DNA from: Aurelia coerulea
Taxonomy: Eukaryota; Cnidaria; Scyphozoa; Semaeostomeae; Ulmaridae
Length of the DNA: 64,000 nucleotides
Direction: 5' to 3'
NCBI GenBank assembly: GCA_039566865.1
Contig: CM076943.1
Span: 10,464,001 to 10,528,000 of the forward strand
Under the pieces are notes generated by a model. It was not told the DNA's origin. It ran no database searches and worked only from the letters and a program-made list of their open reading frames with translations. Shown here piece by piece: positions 1 through 10,327 of the stretch (position 1 is the first letter of the stretch; each line of letters opens with the position of its first letter). The position numbers were made by a program, and so were the translations under genes.

Positions 1-85
1 GCCAAGATGCATTGCATTCTGTAATCTCTGTAACCCAATGGTTGGAGATTCATTATTACATCACAATGCATCTGATCAAAAAGCT
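1..85. repeat. Partial palindromic repeat, related to 34022-34108
   Basis: The window opens inside a repeat. The string around CAAGATGCATTGCATTCTG is followed about 50 bases later by CACAATGCATCTGATC, a partial inverted copy. A relative with the same arms lies at 34022-34108. It was probably a small non-autonomous DNA element; the superfamily is unknown. Confidence 0.4.
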
Positions 86-1716
86 CCTTTTCACTTCACC
101 ATCTTTGGCAGGTTGATTTATGATGGAGAGCAAAGGATCACAGGGAAAAATTCCTTGACACTATTTTAAGTGGAACAGACCTTTTGCTATTCTGCAAAAT
201 AGCCTGGATCGAGTGGCATTTTTTTTAATCACAAATAAAAACAACTAACTCCAACGAAATATAAATATTCTGTGGCTGTCATAGCTGGAAAGGACATGAT
301 GTCATTGAGTTCCAACTTAGCCTGAGATCAGGCAAAAAAAGCAAAAAAGCAATGAAAAAAAAATGAAAGGTTTTTTTTAAAGAAGGCCCTGTTAACAGGC
401 TAGTTCCAACTACAGCAGCCACTTACATCAATAGAAAAATATACATCAAATTTTAAGAAAAGAACAAGAACAACACAGGCATCTCAGAAAGAACAACTCC
501 CTCCACCTTACAGCAGTTGCTTATTGACTCTCAAACAAGCACAGATATAGTGATATTTACATTTTTACAAAGATTCAATTGAGTGGTGTTAAATATTTTT
601 GTGCGCATTAGAAAATTCTACAAAATGTGCCAAAAAATGTTGTTTAATCTAGATTCATTTTTTCAAGTGGCTAAAATGTCTTATTGTTTTGTACCATCCC
701 GTACTGTAGTAGTTTGGCAGGAATAGTTATTAACAAGAAGTAAAGTTCTACATTAGAAAAGAGTGTAGCTAAAGATGTGAAATTGAAGCAACTCATACAG
801 TACTGTGAACATTTTTGGCAAGGGGTGGCATTGATTATGAAATTCAACAATCCATCAATATTGTCAACAAAATAATGGTAAATTAAAAAAAGTCTGACAT
901 CCTGTCATTTTGCCTGTCTAAAATTGGATTAAAAATCCAATAAATAATGCAATGGCAAGATCCAACAGTCCGAGAAAATTTTGGAAAATCAATAAACCCT
1001 TCAAATATTGCCTTGATCCAACAATAAAAAAAAATGAAGGATTTCATATTCAGTATCCTCAAATATTCCCATCTTTCCTAGTTGTGCTTCAAGGTGTAAA
1101 ACTTGCACATGTAGGTCTGGTGTGCATTGCATATTTAAACTGGTTTTCTTAAGATGCACACAATTCAGGAGCTAGTGAAGCAAGAAAAGATGAACTGCTA
1201 TTTCCCCATGTTTTTGCCAGAATTTCATTCACTTGGTTTTATTTCAAATTTAAAAAAATGGCTTACTTAGCACGGCAACTGTTAGACAAACACTTCACTC
1301 TGATCAATGCTTTTTTCACAAAAAGGTTTTCAAATCAGTGCTTTTCGTATCTACCTGATTGAATGTATAAAGAAAAGTTTTTGTCCATATTCTATATTTA
1401 TTAACATCAAAAAGCTTGTTTTTGACTTCAGACAAATCATTGCAAATGATTTTTGACTATGATTGTTATCATTATTTCTTTGAGACAAAGTGCATCCCAG
1501 ATTGTGAGAAAATTATCAAAATTTTAAGATGAGATTTCAATTAATGAATTCGTTCGATTTTTTTGAAGTATGATTTTTCAAACAGTGGTTATTTGGCTGA
1601 TCGCTGAGTATGTAACCTTAAGTTGGATCAGCTTTCATGACTCAAAAATGTTTTCATGTTTGTGATCACCCCAACAGAAGGTACATGTTAATCATTGTCA
1701 TGCTCATATTTTTTAG
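86..1716 (+). other. No gene seen; probable intron before the exon at 1717
   Basis: This stretch is AT-rich with short A and T runs and no reading frame that resembles a protein. It ends in a T-rich tract and AG directly before the candidate terminal exon, so I read it as intron or 5' flank of that gene. No upstream exon could be recognised. Confidence 0.35.
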
Positions 1717-1851
1717 GGTGGACTCATAACACACTTCATACCGGATCAGAAATCGATGTTGCCTGCTATCCTTCTGACGGTGGTATCTGTTATATTTCTT
1801 CTTATAGCGTATTTTATAAGCACATTCTTTTCACCTGGCCAAAGGAGATAA
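1717..1851 (+). CDS. Terminal exon of an unidentified membrane protein
   Basis: A T-rich tract ending TTTTTTAG at 1709-1716 looks like a splice acceptor. Reading from 1717 in phase 0 gives 44 codons ending in TAA at 1849-1851. The peptide begins GGLITHFIPDQKSM and continues into an uninterrupted hydrophobic run of about 20 residues (LPAILLTVVSVIFLLIAYFI), then a short tail ending SPGQRR. That is one membrane-spanning helix followed by a basic end, as in the last exon of a multi-pass or tail-anchored protein. An ATTAAA signal follows 62 bases later. I do not recognise the family and could not find the preceding exon in the window. The reading rests on splice signal, hydrophobicity and poly(A) signal together; each alone would be weak. 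Confidence 0.5.
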   Translation, partial: GGLITHFIPDQKSMLPAILLTVVSVIFLLIAYFISTFFSPGQRR

Positions 1852-1913
1852 AGACTAGAACTTTTATGTGTGATAAAAAAGAATAGTGACAGAAATTATG
1901 CTTGATAATGCTG

Positions 1914-1919
1914 ATTAAA
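1914..1919 (+). promoter_or_regulatory. Poly(A) signal ATTAAA
   Basis: This common polyadenylation variant lies shortly after the stop at 1851, with a T-rich stretch downstream. It is the expected 3' end of the transcript containing the exon at 1717. Confidence 0.4.
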
Positions 1920-2042
1920 TTTTATTGTATATATGGGCTGAGTCAAAGAACCCTATGAATTTTATATTATAATTAAAAGAGTAACATATATTTTAATCCT
2001 GCAAACATATTTTCGCCCCAAAGCTGATGAACAGACCTGCCA

Positions 2043-2209
2043 TTAGACTGATTACGATTGAGTCCTAGTAATCGCTACCACCCACCCACCCTACTCGCTC
2101 ATAAGTATGAGCGAGTAGGGTGGGTGGGTGGTAGCGATTACTAGGACTTATGAGCGAGTAGGGTGGGTGGGTGGTAGCGATTACTAGGACTCAATCGTAA
2201 TCAGTCTAA
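2043..2209. mobile_element. Perfect hairpin MITE with a duplicated arm
   Basis: Bases 2043-2106 and 2146-2209 are exact reverse complements (64 bases each). The 39-base spacer is itself another copy of part of the right arm, so a 43-base unit is tandemly repeated (2107-2149 and 2150-2192 begin identically). Near-matching flanks CCTGCCAT and CTTGCCAT could be an 8-bp target duplication with one change, which would suggest a hAT-like element. Related but decayed ends occur near 17170 and 34137 (AGACTGATAACGATGAGTCC). Confidence 0.7.
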
Positions 2210-2600
2210 CTTGCCATTCCACAAAAGAGTTTGGTTCGAGCGATATTTTTCACACGTTACGAGAGGTTCAACTGAGTGGCGTTGGATCTTCTGTCACCAT
2301 TGTGCATGCTCGAAAATCCAATAAAATGTACGATAATATCGTTCGATCCGGATTATTTTGAGAATAGCTCAAGCGTCTATTGCAGAGACAGAAGGTCTTT
2401 AGATATGATGAAGCACTTGTGGCGTGAATATACCGTGTCGTCCGAAATATTATATCGGCGGTAGTCGAAATGTACGGAGTGAGTCAGGAAAAAGGCACAC
2501 TGTTTGAAAGCCAAAGTTTCCTGAATATTAAAGCAATAACATGTTGTAATATCTTATTTCATAGCCGACATGTTCAATTATTTTTCGAATTTTTCCTGGC
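2210..2600. repeat. Decayed repeat fragments
   Basis: A segment around 2325-2395 (CGTTCGATCCGGATTATTTT) has divergent relatives near 40385, 46300 (inverted) and 62055. From 2484 (GTGAGTCAGGAAAAAGGC) the sequence resembles the left arm of the foldback at 25367. No gene is visible. Confidence 0.35.
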
Positions 2601-2609
2601 TGAAATACC

Positions 2610-3105
2610 TTGGGTACCCAGAAACCTTGATTGACAATGGGTTCAAAAAAGCCAGGGAAATCCCACAAGAACAACTTCGCACACCAAAAGAAAAACCTCC
2701 AGAAGGAATAACATTAACTTTCGTTTCAACCAATAACCCAAAAAACCCAAAATTCTACCCAATCATAAAAGAATCAATCTCAATCTTAAATGCAAGTCCA
2801 AAAATGAAACGTGAACTAAACAGAACTAAACTAATTCCAAGCAAACGCCAACCGCAGAACCTGAAAAGAATTCTAACACGAGCAAAATTTACCTCACAAG
2901 ACACTATCCTTAGCACACCAAAAGTCACGAAATGCAAAGACAAACGATGTGAAACCTGTAAACAGATTGTTGTCTGCAGTCAAATTGAAATAAACAAGCA
3001 AAGTAAACAACTATTTAACATTAAAAACGAAATGGATTGCAGTGTAAGAGATTGCATTTACATAATATCCTGTAACGGCTGCGGGGGTCACTCCGCTCCA
3101 ATTTC
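2610..3105 (+). pseudogene. Penelope-like retroelement fragment (linker before GIY-YIG)
   Basis: About 165 codons stay open here. The second half has the arrangement of the Cys-rich linker of Penelope-like elements: a basic stretch ending in TRAKFTSQ, then CKDKRCETCKQIV, then MDCSVRDCIYIISCNGCG. In intact elements the reverse transcriptase lies upstream and a GIY-YIG endonuclease begins at the IYIISC segment. Here the frame breaks right after CNGCG, before the expected YIG triplet, and an unrelated T-rich sequence follows, so the endonuclease is lost. The upstream part (ETLIDNGFKKA) may be the end of the reverse transcriptase thumb. The copy is truncated at both ends and cannot move itself. 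Assignment rests on motif memory, not a search. Confidence 0.6.
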
Positions 3106-3424
3106 ATAAGGGATTTCTCGAGAAAGTCTTTTTTTTTTATATATATCATCATAAAATGTTAAAATATACAAAGCAACGACAACAGTGAAACTAGAATTGA
3201 GAAAAGAAAAAATTTGTTCCTTCGTAGCGAGAAAGGACACAAATTCAACGAGTTCTCACTACAAACGACACTTACAACATTTCAATACAACGATAGTATC
3301 TAGTCTGACGAAAAAAAAACAACATTACAAAAATGTAGGTGTTCGAGGTGCGTCAAAGAAATATATCTCTGACTCACCTGTTAGGGTGCGCTGTGATTTG
3401 ATGATTTTATTTCTAGCCTAATCG

Positions 3425-4655
3425 CTGTGTTGATTTGATAGAGGAAATGGTCGCTTCCAGAATTATTCTGTTCACAATCACATTTACGTTTGGGCTACCA
3501 ACTAGTAGTAATTTGCAAATAGTCTTACTATCCAAACTCTCAATGTCAATGCCAGGAAGGTCCCCGAGCTGACCAAGGAGATCAAAGAGGGCAATGCAGG
3601 AGAAAGTGCTCGTTAGCTTCTTTACCTGTGCCAGAAGCACAGATAGGGTCCAGACATTTAAAATTATGCCTAAATTTGTGTTCATTTAAGGCACTAAAAT
3701 TCAAACGAAGCTTGCTCAGAAGTCTAGTACCTCCTATAGAATGTATATTATAAGTAGGCTTTTAAACAGGCCTTATGATTCCCATCAATTTACGCTTGAA
3801 CTCGGCAATTGATGTAGAATTTGAATTTCTAATATCAAGAATGAGCGAGTTCCATTCAAAAAAGGTATTCTGGAAGTAGGTGTTTGAAAACCGGACAGTC
3901 CTACCTATGTTTTGTTCATACAGACGTGCACTTCTGAGGTTGTACATGACTTGACGCTCAGGAGGAATTTCTGCATACCAATACTCAGGATGGTGTGAGT
4001 TCTTTGATTTAAAAAAATGGCACAAGCGTCTATACCATCTCCTCTGATTGAGACTTTCCCATTCCAGTTCCTCATACAGCCTTTGCCTTTTTGTACCTCT
4101 CCATGCACCGGTCACCGCCAAGGCAGCCAAATATTGAATTTGTTCTAACTTACGCGTGAAGCTTTGGAGCATCTCAGGGTCATGCCTGTAGTAGACAATG
4201 TCACCATAACCTAAATGAGGTCTAACATAAAGCTCGTACATTTAATTAAGAACGTCCCTAGAAACATAATTAGAAATATGTCGTATTAATCCAATTCCTC
4301 GTCTTGCCTTTAAGATAGCTTCCTTGATATGACTCTGGAAATCCAGTTTGGGATCCAGAATCATGCCAAGTCGCTTATGCTCAGCCTTTTCTGTTACCAC
4401 ATCATTTCCTAACAGTAGAGGGGGATGAAAGGGTTTAACTCTTTTTGTGGAGAAGATGAGTTCGATAGTTTTGTCAGCATTAAACTGCATTTTCCATTGC
4501 CATGCCCACAAATTCTCTAAATCTCTAAATCTCTAAATGATTGTTTAGTTCTTCGGCAGTTCTGGCTACATCATTCACAACAGAAAATAGAGATGTGATA
4601 GACAAGAAGAAAAAAGGGGCCTAAAACTGAGCCTTGAGGTCTTTGAAACGTCTCG
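3425..4655 (-). pseudogene. Dead LINE: reverse transcriptase palm/thumb to C-terminal Cys-His region
   Basis: Read right to left. RPQGSVLGPFF at about 4605-4640 is reverse transcriptase motif 4/5. It runs almost directly into TSLFSVVNDVARTAEELNNH, so about 20 residues including the catalytic YxDD/FADD box are deleted. The frame then shifts into WAWQWKMQFNADKT and the thumb (ERLGMILDPKLDFQSHI-like residues and YVRPHLGYGDIVYY). The next part ends RKLMGIIRP, followed by an in-frame stop, then LRLNFSALNEHKFRHNF and a Cys/His tail (CASGTG...HFLLHCPL). At least three frame breaks and two stops show it is dead. The same family left a tail at 46854-47256 on the other strand. The clade is probably jockey/CR1-like, uncertain. 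Confidence 0.7.
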
Positions 4656-4770
4656 AAAAACGGCCCAAAATCACGATAATATTTCACTAATATTACTTTT
4701 GCACGGCTGTGACTTGACCATATTTTAACTATGAATTGAAAACGTTTTCTTTTACTCACCTGGTAGGAGT
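4640..4770. mobile_element. Foldback fragment ending in ACTCACCTGGTA
   Basis: The stretch around GGCCCAAAATCACGATAAT and TGTGACTTGACCATATTTT matches the interior of the foldback copy near 15860-15920. It ends at ACTCACCTGGTA (about 4755-4766), the shared terminal tip of the TA-target foldbacks. Only a piece of one arm is present, abutting the dead LINE. Confidence 0.4.
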
Positions 4771-5090
4771 ACAAATTATGCACCAGTCCATCGAATGTAG
4801 CAAGCATTCTTCAGAAGTAATACCAATAATTTACTAAAATCAGTCATACCGTTATAGATTTCTGGCAAATTTCAAGTTAAAGCTGTCTTTATGAAACTGA
4901 ATGGAAAAGAACCAGAGTCAAAAAGATGTTTTCTAGTTTTTAGCCGTTGAACAATAACATAATTCTCCTTTTAGGTAGGTACTTCGATAAGCATCACTGA
5001 TTGTTGATGCATTTAAATTAGTCGATAACTCATGATGCTACATTTAAGCTAACGCCGATACATTATTTTTGGTGACCAGGTACCGACAGA
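4771..5090. other. No gene seen
   Basis: AT-rich sequence with no open frame of note. No repeat was recognised apart from a loose resemblance to foldback interiors. Confidence 0.3.
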
Positions 5091-5843
5091 TACAGGGTGT
5101 CCCAAAAATATTGTTCGACGTTTGATTAAATATAACAAAATAACGAAATACTGAACAGGCTCCATGGTAAAATAACCATATTGCTGAGATTTTAAATTAA
5201 TTTTAGACGCCAGAAGCTAGCAAATCGGCAAAATATTCACGGAATTACAAGCTTTCGAAGTTCAAGTTTGTAAGAAAGCTGAAACCAGACGCCCCTAAAT
5301 TGCATATTTAGTGAAAGTAGAATCTCGTTTATTCAAAGCAAATCAAATGTAATTTGAAAAGCACTTTCGAGAAACTAGCTTTCTATAACATTAAATCAAG
5401 GTTATGGATGCTTGGAGGAATCCTGTTCAGCACAATTTAGAATTGCCTCATCTCTCACTGATTAAGTTTTCATTCCGTGTTTTTAGTTGCAGTCTTAAAT
5501 AAATTTTGGCAACGGTTACAAGGATTAGATAACTTTGGAAGTCCTATTTGGTTTGCTCTGATATCGAGGAGAGGTAAAACATTGGACAGCCTTCTTTTGC
5601 ATCGATTTAAGGACGTGTTTTTGGAAAACAAGTCAGTTAGGGGCGTCTGGTTTCAGCTTTCATACAAACTTTAACTTCCAAAGCCTGTAACTCCGTGAAT
5701 TTTTAGCGGATTCGCAAGATTCTGGCGTCTAAAATTAATTTGAAATTTTAGAAACAGGGATGTCTAACCAGGAGCCTGTACCTTTTATCGTTATTTTTCA
5801 ACATTTAATCAAACGTCGAACAATTTTTCTGAGACACCCTGTA
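5091..5843. mobile_element. Foldback element, TA target, tip CAGGGTGTCCCA
   Basis: The left end TACAGGGTGTCCCAAAAATA matches the inverted right end ...TGAGACACCCTGTA. The match continues inward: GTTCGACGTTTGATTAAAT against ATTTAATCAAACGTCGAAC, then GAAACCAGACGCCCCTAA against TTAGGGGCGTCTGGTTTC. Nearly the whole 750 bp can fold back. TA at both ends suggests Tc1/mariner-type targeting. No transposase is encoded. Confidence 0.75.
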
Positions 5844-6301
5844 TATTGTCTCGAATTATGCCTGAACTAGAATGTTGATTAACTTTATAGATGGGCGTTT
5901 TGATGTGACTAAGCACGACCTGAGAATGACTGTTACATGACACTTGCCTAGCGCAATTTAACACAAATTTGGTAGGCCAAGAAAATATCAAAATCTGAAA
6001 TCACCCGTATCAAATTTTCTTATAGAATGATAATATGCTTTCGTCCGCTTTGTTGAGGACCACATTAGTCCCGTGATAGTCCATGTTAGACCCATTCCAA
6101 AAGTCTCTTGTTTCGCAAGCGAAAGTTAGAGGGAATTATGTAATGAATCTAAGTCCATGTTATATCTAGACCGTTGAATTAGAGGCATCTTTGTTCTAGA
6201 CCTTTAAATTTGAAATATCTTTGTTATTGCAAACTAGCCGATTCTAAGTGTGCAACAAAATCACCAGGAATGATTATCAGATCTAATGTTTTGCAAAAAC
6301 C
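5844..6301. other. No gene seen
   Basis: Mostly unique-looking AT-rich sequence between two foldbacks. The only internal similarity noticed is a local repeat: ATATCTAGACCGTTGAATTA near 6165 resembles TTCTAGACCTTTAAATTTG near 6193. Confidence 0.3.
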
Positions 6302-6822
6302 TACCGGTTGAGTGAAAAACGTTATCATGTTTGGTGGGCTGTGAAATGAGAAATACGTGGCCGATATTCCAAACTGAAATTTTAATCTATCAGTCAGAGG
6401 CTAACTTAAATGTGAAAATTTTGTTTGGTAAAAGAACTCGTCATTTAGACCCAGAAACTTTGCAAATACTGGAAAGGGATTTGTATGGGAACGAGAATTC
6501 CACATTCAATGCTGTACTATGATGTACTTGCCATTGAAATATAAATTCAATACAATTTTCTATTTCAGAAATAGAAGAATATAACTGTCAACGCCAAGTA
6601 CATAATGGACCAGAATCAAACGTGGCATTCTATTCTTCATTTAAACCCCTCCAAGCATTTTTTTTAATTTCTTGTTCAGAACGATAAGTAATTTACCGAT
6701 CAAAATTTTTGCATCTAAGTTATCCTGTAACTGATAGATTAACATTTTAGTTTTGGAAATCGGCCACGTACTTTTTATTCCACAGCCCGACAAATGCGTG
6801 AACTTATTTGACTCACCAGGTA
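6302..6822. mobile_element. Foldback element, tip CCGGTTGAGT / CTCACCAGG
   Basis: Left end TACCGGTTGAGTGAAAAACG mirrors right end ...TTTGACTCACCAGGTA. Both arms contain the GGGCTGTGGAAT and ACGTGGCCGAT blocks, and the centre is ACTTGCCATTGAAATATAAAT. Relatives are the half copy at 25080-25332 and the interrupted copy at 58937-59580. TA flanks both ends. Non-autonomous. Confidence 0.75.
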
Positions 6823-7295
6823 GTCTTCACATCTTTTGATATGTCATGAATGAAGCTCGGGTGTGTTTTTGAGACGTATATTGCCAGAATATTGCTAAAA
6901 TAATGTACATTGACTAGAAAGAAGGTGCATCTGTAAACTGTACGCACAGCTAAAAATTCGGTGGTTCTGTTTATAATCAAATTATCTTTTTTGTTGGAGT
7001 GAGAATTGCTCATGAAGTCTTTGTTGTATGGTTTTGATATCGTCACAGTGACGCAAAGAAGAAATTTGAGGAGAACTTGAAACATCATTCTTTCCACTGA
7101 CTTTTGAACGTGTCATAAAGTCTGCCTAACAGATGATGTAAATGGTAAGTAAATCTTAAATTTGGTTTCATGGCTTTAGAAGATCATCCTGTACTTTGCT
7201 ATGATCGCATTGGCGATTCTTGACATCTTGGTTAAGAATTACAGTAGCAAAGGCAATGTTTGTCAAAAAAGAATTCAGGTTTACAAAAAGACAAC

Positions 7296-7830
7296 GTGAT
7301 TTACAGCATAGGTTTCAAATCTTTAAAAAGGTTATTGTAAAATTCAGTGACCTATTTCTTTGAACTGAATTACTTCAAAGAAACTTTAGCTATTTCGCTA
7401 TAATTCTACCGTTGGACTTTTTTGAAATATTTTCAGAATTAGAGTGTGTTTCTCCTTTTTGAAGAATTCAAGAAACATTTTCAAAAAAACTAACGCCATC
7501 GTAATTTCTAAACCGTTTGACGCAACATGAGATAATTTCGCAGAGAACCATAGTTTATGGATGCCTACAATATGGCATCAAGCAAAAGTCTGTTGCTCTT
7601 CTGGTTTATGATTTAGAAATTTGATGACCTCAAATCCTCAAATGAGTGGAAATGTAGGATACGCTGTAATTTCAAAAAATATTTACAATTTCTGGAAAGT
7701 CCAACGGTAGTATTATAGATAAGTATCTAAAATTTCTTTCAAGCCATTCAATCAGAATAAATAGGTAACTGAATTTTACACGCACCTTTTTACGCCGAGT
7801 TAAAGATTTGGAACCTATGCTGTGATTTAC
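7296..7830. mobile_element. Long-armed foldback with 9-bp target duplication GTGATTTAC
   Basis: The element AGCATAGG...CCTATGCT (7305-7821) is flanked by exact GTGATTTAC at 7296-7304 and 7822-7830. The arms share TTCAAATCTTTAAAAAGG and its complement near 7790-7815, and the centre holds CCGTTGGACTTTTTTGAAA with its inverse AAAGTCCAACGG. A 9-bp duplication with long arms fits Mutator-like (MULE) elements. Relatives lie at 13140, 41650 and 58412. No transposase. Confidence 0.75.
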
Positions 7831-8378
7831 CCTTCTGAAGGAAATATTTCACACCTCTAAGTGCACTCACGACTCAATCAAATCAAAATAAACATAATAT
7901 CATGGGTCGGTTGCGTTGAAGAAGTGAAATCCATTCCTGAGGCTGCCACATAGCTTTGTCTGAAACAGATTTGTATGCTTCCTTTACAAAACCCACCCTT
8001 GCTAATTACAGCATCTTCTCTGTTTCAACTAGCTTTAAGATTATGACGTCATCAAACTGCTAGATCCTAAACCAGAACAGCGACAAGATTTCTGCTTACC
8101 ATCATATTGTAGATCGTCATAAATCTCTTCTTTGTAGATTGTCTGCTGCTTTTGTCTATAAATTGAAAATTTATGATTAATTTGACTTTACTTCATAAAT
8201 TCTTTTCATGAATGAAAAGCGCTGTAATTCTGAAAATAATAAAGATATCGAAATTCGCCAAAAAAGATAATAGAATAGTACGCGAAGTTCTTTTGGCGCC
8301 ATTCAATCTAGGGAAAGCTGTAATAACCCATTTGCCCTACCTTTGTAAAGAGTTGACACCGACGCTCATTGAAACGAG
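7831..8378. other. No gene seen
   Basis: AT-rich sequence without a convincing reading frame or repeat. The last part flanks the poly-G element. Confidence 0.3.
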
Positions 8379-8839
8379 AGATTTAGCCCGGGGGGGGGGT
8401 ACTCCCATTATGGCCTAACAGGGAGGTCCAGTCGGTTTGAGGGTCTTACGAAATGGCTACCAAATGGCCCTATTTGTCAAACACATGCTACCAACTGGGG
8501 GTATTCCAAGATTCCTGCCCAGTTATAAAGATTTCAACTCAGTGAGCTCCTCCGCATGGCAATATGGTCGTTGCAGCAATGATTATCAATTAATTTCGAA
8601 GTTTTCTTGCTTTGTACAATCAGTTTTTACAATAGAAAATTTTGAAAAACTGCTGAGAATTTTCATTACTAGATGCTCCCAAATGGGCCAATTTTAGGTC
8701 CACGAACTACATTTGGGGGCTTCCGTAAAAATATACTACCAATTGAAGGTATTTTTCAAAATTTTGCTCTGGCCCTCTTTAAACCTGACTGGACCCCCTG
8801 GCAGGCTACAATTGGAGTACCCCCCCCCCGGAGATTTAG
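8379..8839. mobile_element. Poly-G hAT-like MITE with 8-bp duplication AGATTTAG
   Basis: The element runs 8387-8831 from CCCGGGGGGGGGGTACTCC to GGAGTACCCCCCCCCCGG. Exact AGATTTAG copies sit at 8379-8386 and 8832-8839. The 8-bp duplication and short inverted ends fit the hAT superfamily. No transposase is present. Three more poly-G elements in the window share the tip but mostly not the interior. Confidence 0.8.
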
Positions 8840-8994
8840 AGGCTAGAGCCACTGTCAAAATCAAGAAAGAAAGAAATGTAATGTTTGAAGTTTATGGAGC
8901 ATTTGACACTTAGATTTAGTGTCTGGATGAATCACGTCTTTACTGGCCATTGAGAAATTAGCTTAGTTTCGCAGACTTTTATTGCGCAGAATTA

Positions 8995-9413
8995 TACAGT
9001 AAAAACCCGCACATAAGAACCTAAGATTTTGAACTCAGCCTGTTTAGGTTCTTATGCAATGAGGCACATCTAGTTGTTAGGGTGTAGATTCTTAATATAG
9101 GAAAATATGCGAATCTAAATCTTAGCCAAACTTATTTGCACTCTTGACCCTATCCATTTCAACCCAATCTTACCCAGTTTACCCCTGCAGGCCCTGCCTA
9201 TCACAGTTCTGTAAGAAATTTTTTGGAGTTCACGAAAGAGGCTGATTGGCAAAAATGTTGCATTTGTTTCCCAATGAATGAATAAAACCCTTTATTAAGA
9301 ACCTAGTTTAGATATCAGCCTGAAATGGTTCTTATTTATTGGGTACAAAATGTATTATTTCAGGCTGTAGGTTCTTAACAGATGAAGGTTCTTATGTGCG
9401 GGTTTTTACTGTA
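8995..9413. mobile_element. Pogo/Tigger-like MITE, tip CAGTAAAAACCCG
   Basis: The ends TACAGTAAAAACCCGCACAT and ATGTGCGGGTTTTTACTGTA are exact inverses for 20 bases and are flanked by TA. GGTTCTTAT-type blocks recur inside both arms. Tips starting CAGT and TA targets are typical of pogo/Tigger elements. A shorter relative lies at 36356-36517. Non-coding. Confidence 0.75.
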
Positions 9414-9849
9414 TTATATATTGTATATTTATCATGTTTCAGATGAAATTATGGAAATAGAAAATTTTAATTTTAGAATATGTACATATACAATCTACAG
9501 TTTATGTCAAATATGATCTAAAGAATTTCAGTTGAATTTTTATCAATTTACCGTATTTTTTCTGTTAAAGGGTTTGTGCAAGGTTAAATGCTTCCATTTG
9601 CCAAAACCAAAACGATCTAAAAATATCCCACACGAATCAAAGTTGCACACGTGACGTGAACAATGAATAGCCAATGTGTCGGAGTGTTTTCTTTGCTCTT
9701 TTTATAGACAAGCTTACATACCATTGCACACTATCTTTAAATTACTTTTGCCCAGCACTGAATTTCTTGAATTTTAGTGAGGCGAGAGTTGATTTTCTTA
9801 TTTAAGTGGTTTCTTATTAAAGAAATACATGTCAGCCAGGGTCCTTTAA

Positions 9850-10009
9850 GGCGAATTTCCAGTCAGTGGAATTTTCCGAGCGGGCGGAATTTTAGACAAT
9901 AAAAGGTCGCTCAGCCGTAACTTTCTGTTCAATTCCAGGGCGACATTTTCTCACGCAAACAAAGGAAATTCCGCCCGCTCGGAAAATTCCATTAACTAGA
10001 AATCAGCCG
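9850..10009. mobile_element. Hairpin MITE with GAGCGGGCGGAATTT arms
   Basis: GGAATTTTCCGAGCGGGCGG (9868 on) and its inverse CCGCCCGCTCGGAAAATTCC (9971 on) form a strong stem. The outer arms (GCGAATTTCCAGTCA, and AACTAGAAATCAGCC on the right) also match imperfectly. The superfamily is unknown. The next element starts a few bases further on. Confidence 0.6.
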
Positions 10010-10015
10010 TTACGG

Positions 10016-10327
10016 GAACGCTACCCGGGGGGGGGGGGGTACATGACTTATGGATGGACGGGGGTCTGCAGCCCGTTTTTCAGAAAGCTACTCTCTTCTA
10101 ATTACCGAAATTTGCTTTGGTAGCCACTTTTATGATGAATTTTGGCGGAAAATTGCCCATTTTAACCATTTTTTGCGAATTTCAGCGAAATCCCACCCTT
10201 GTTTATGGAAAATTTGCCGAAGAAGGACCTTTGTTTAGAGAATTTTGGGCCCAAAAACCCACCCATATGAGCGGCACATACCCGTACCTTGAACATGTTA
10301 TGTACCCCCCCCCCCTGGGGAACGCTA
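10016..10327. mobile_element. Poly-G hAT-like MITE with 8-bp duplication GAACGCTA
   Basis: The element runs 10024-10319 from CCCGGGGGGG to CCCCCCTGGG. Exact GAACGCTA copies lie at 10016-10023 and 10320-10327. Inside the G run the ends continue as inverse copies (GTACATGACTT on the left, ATGTTATGTAC on the right). No transposase. Confidence 0.8.
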
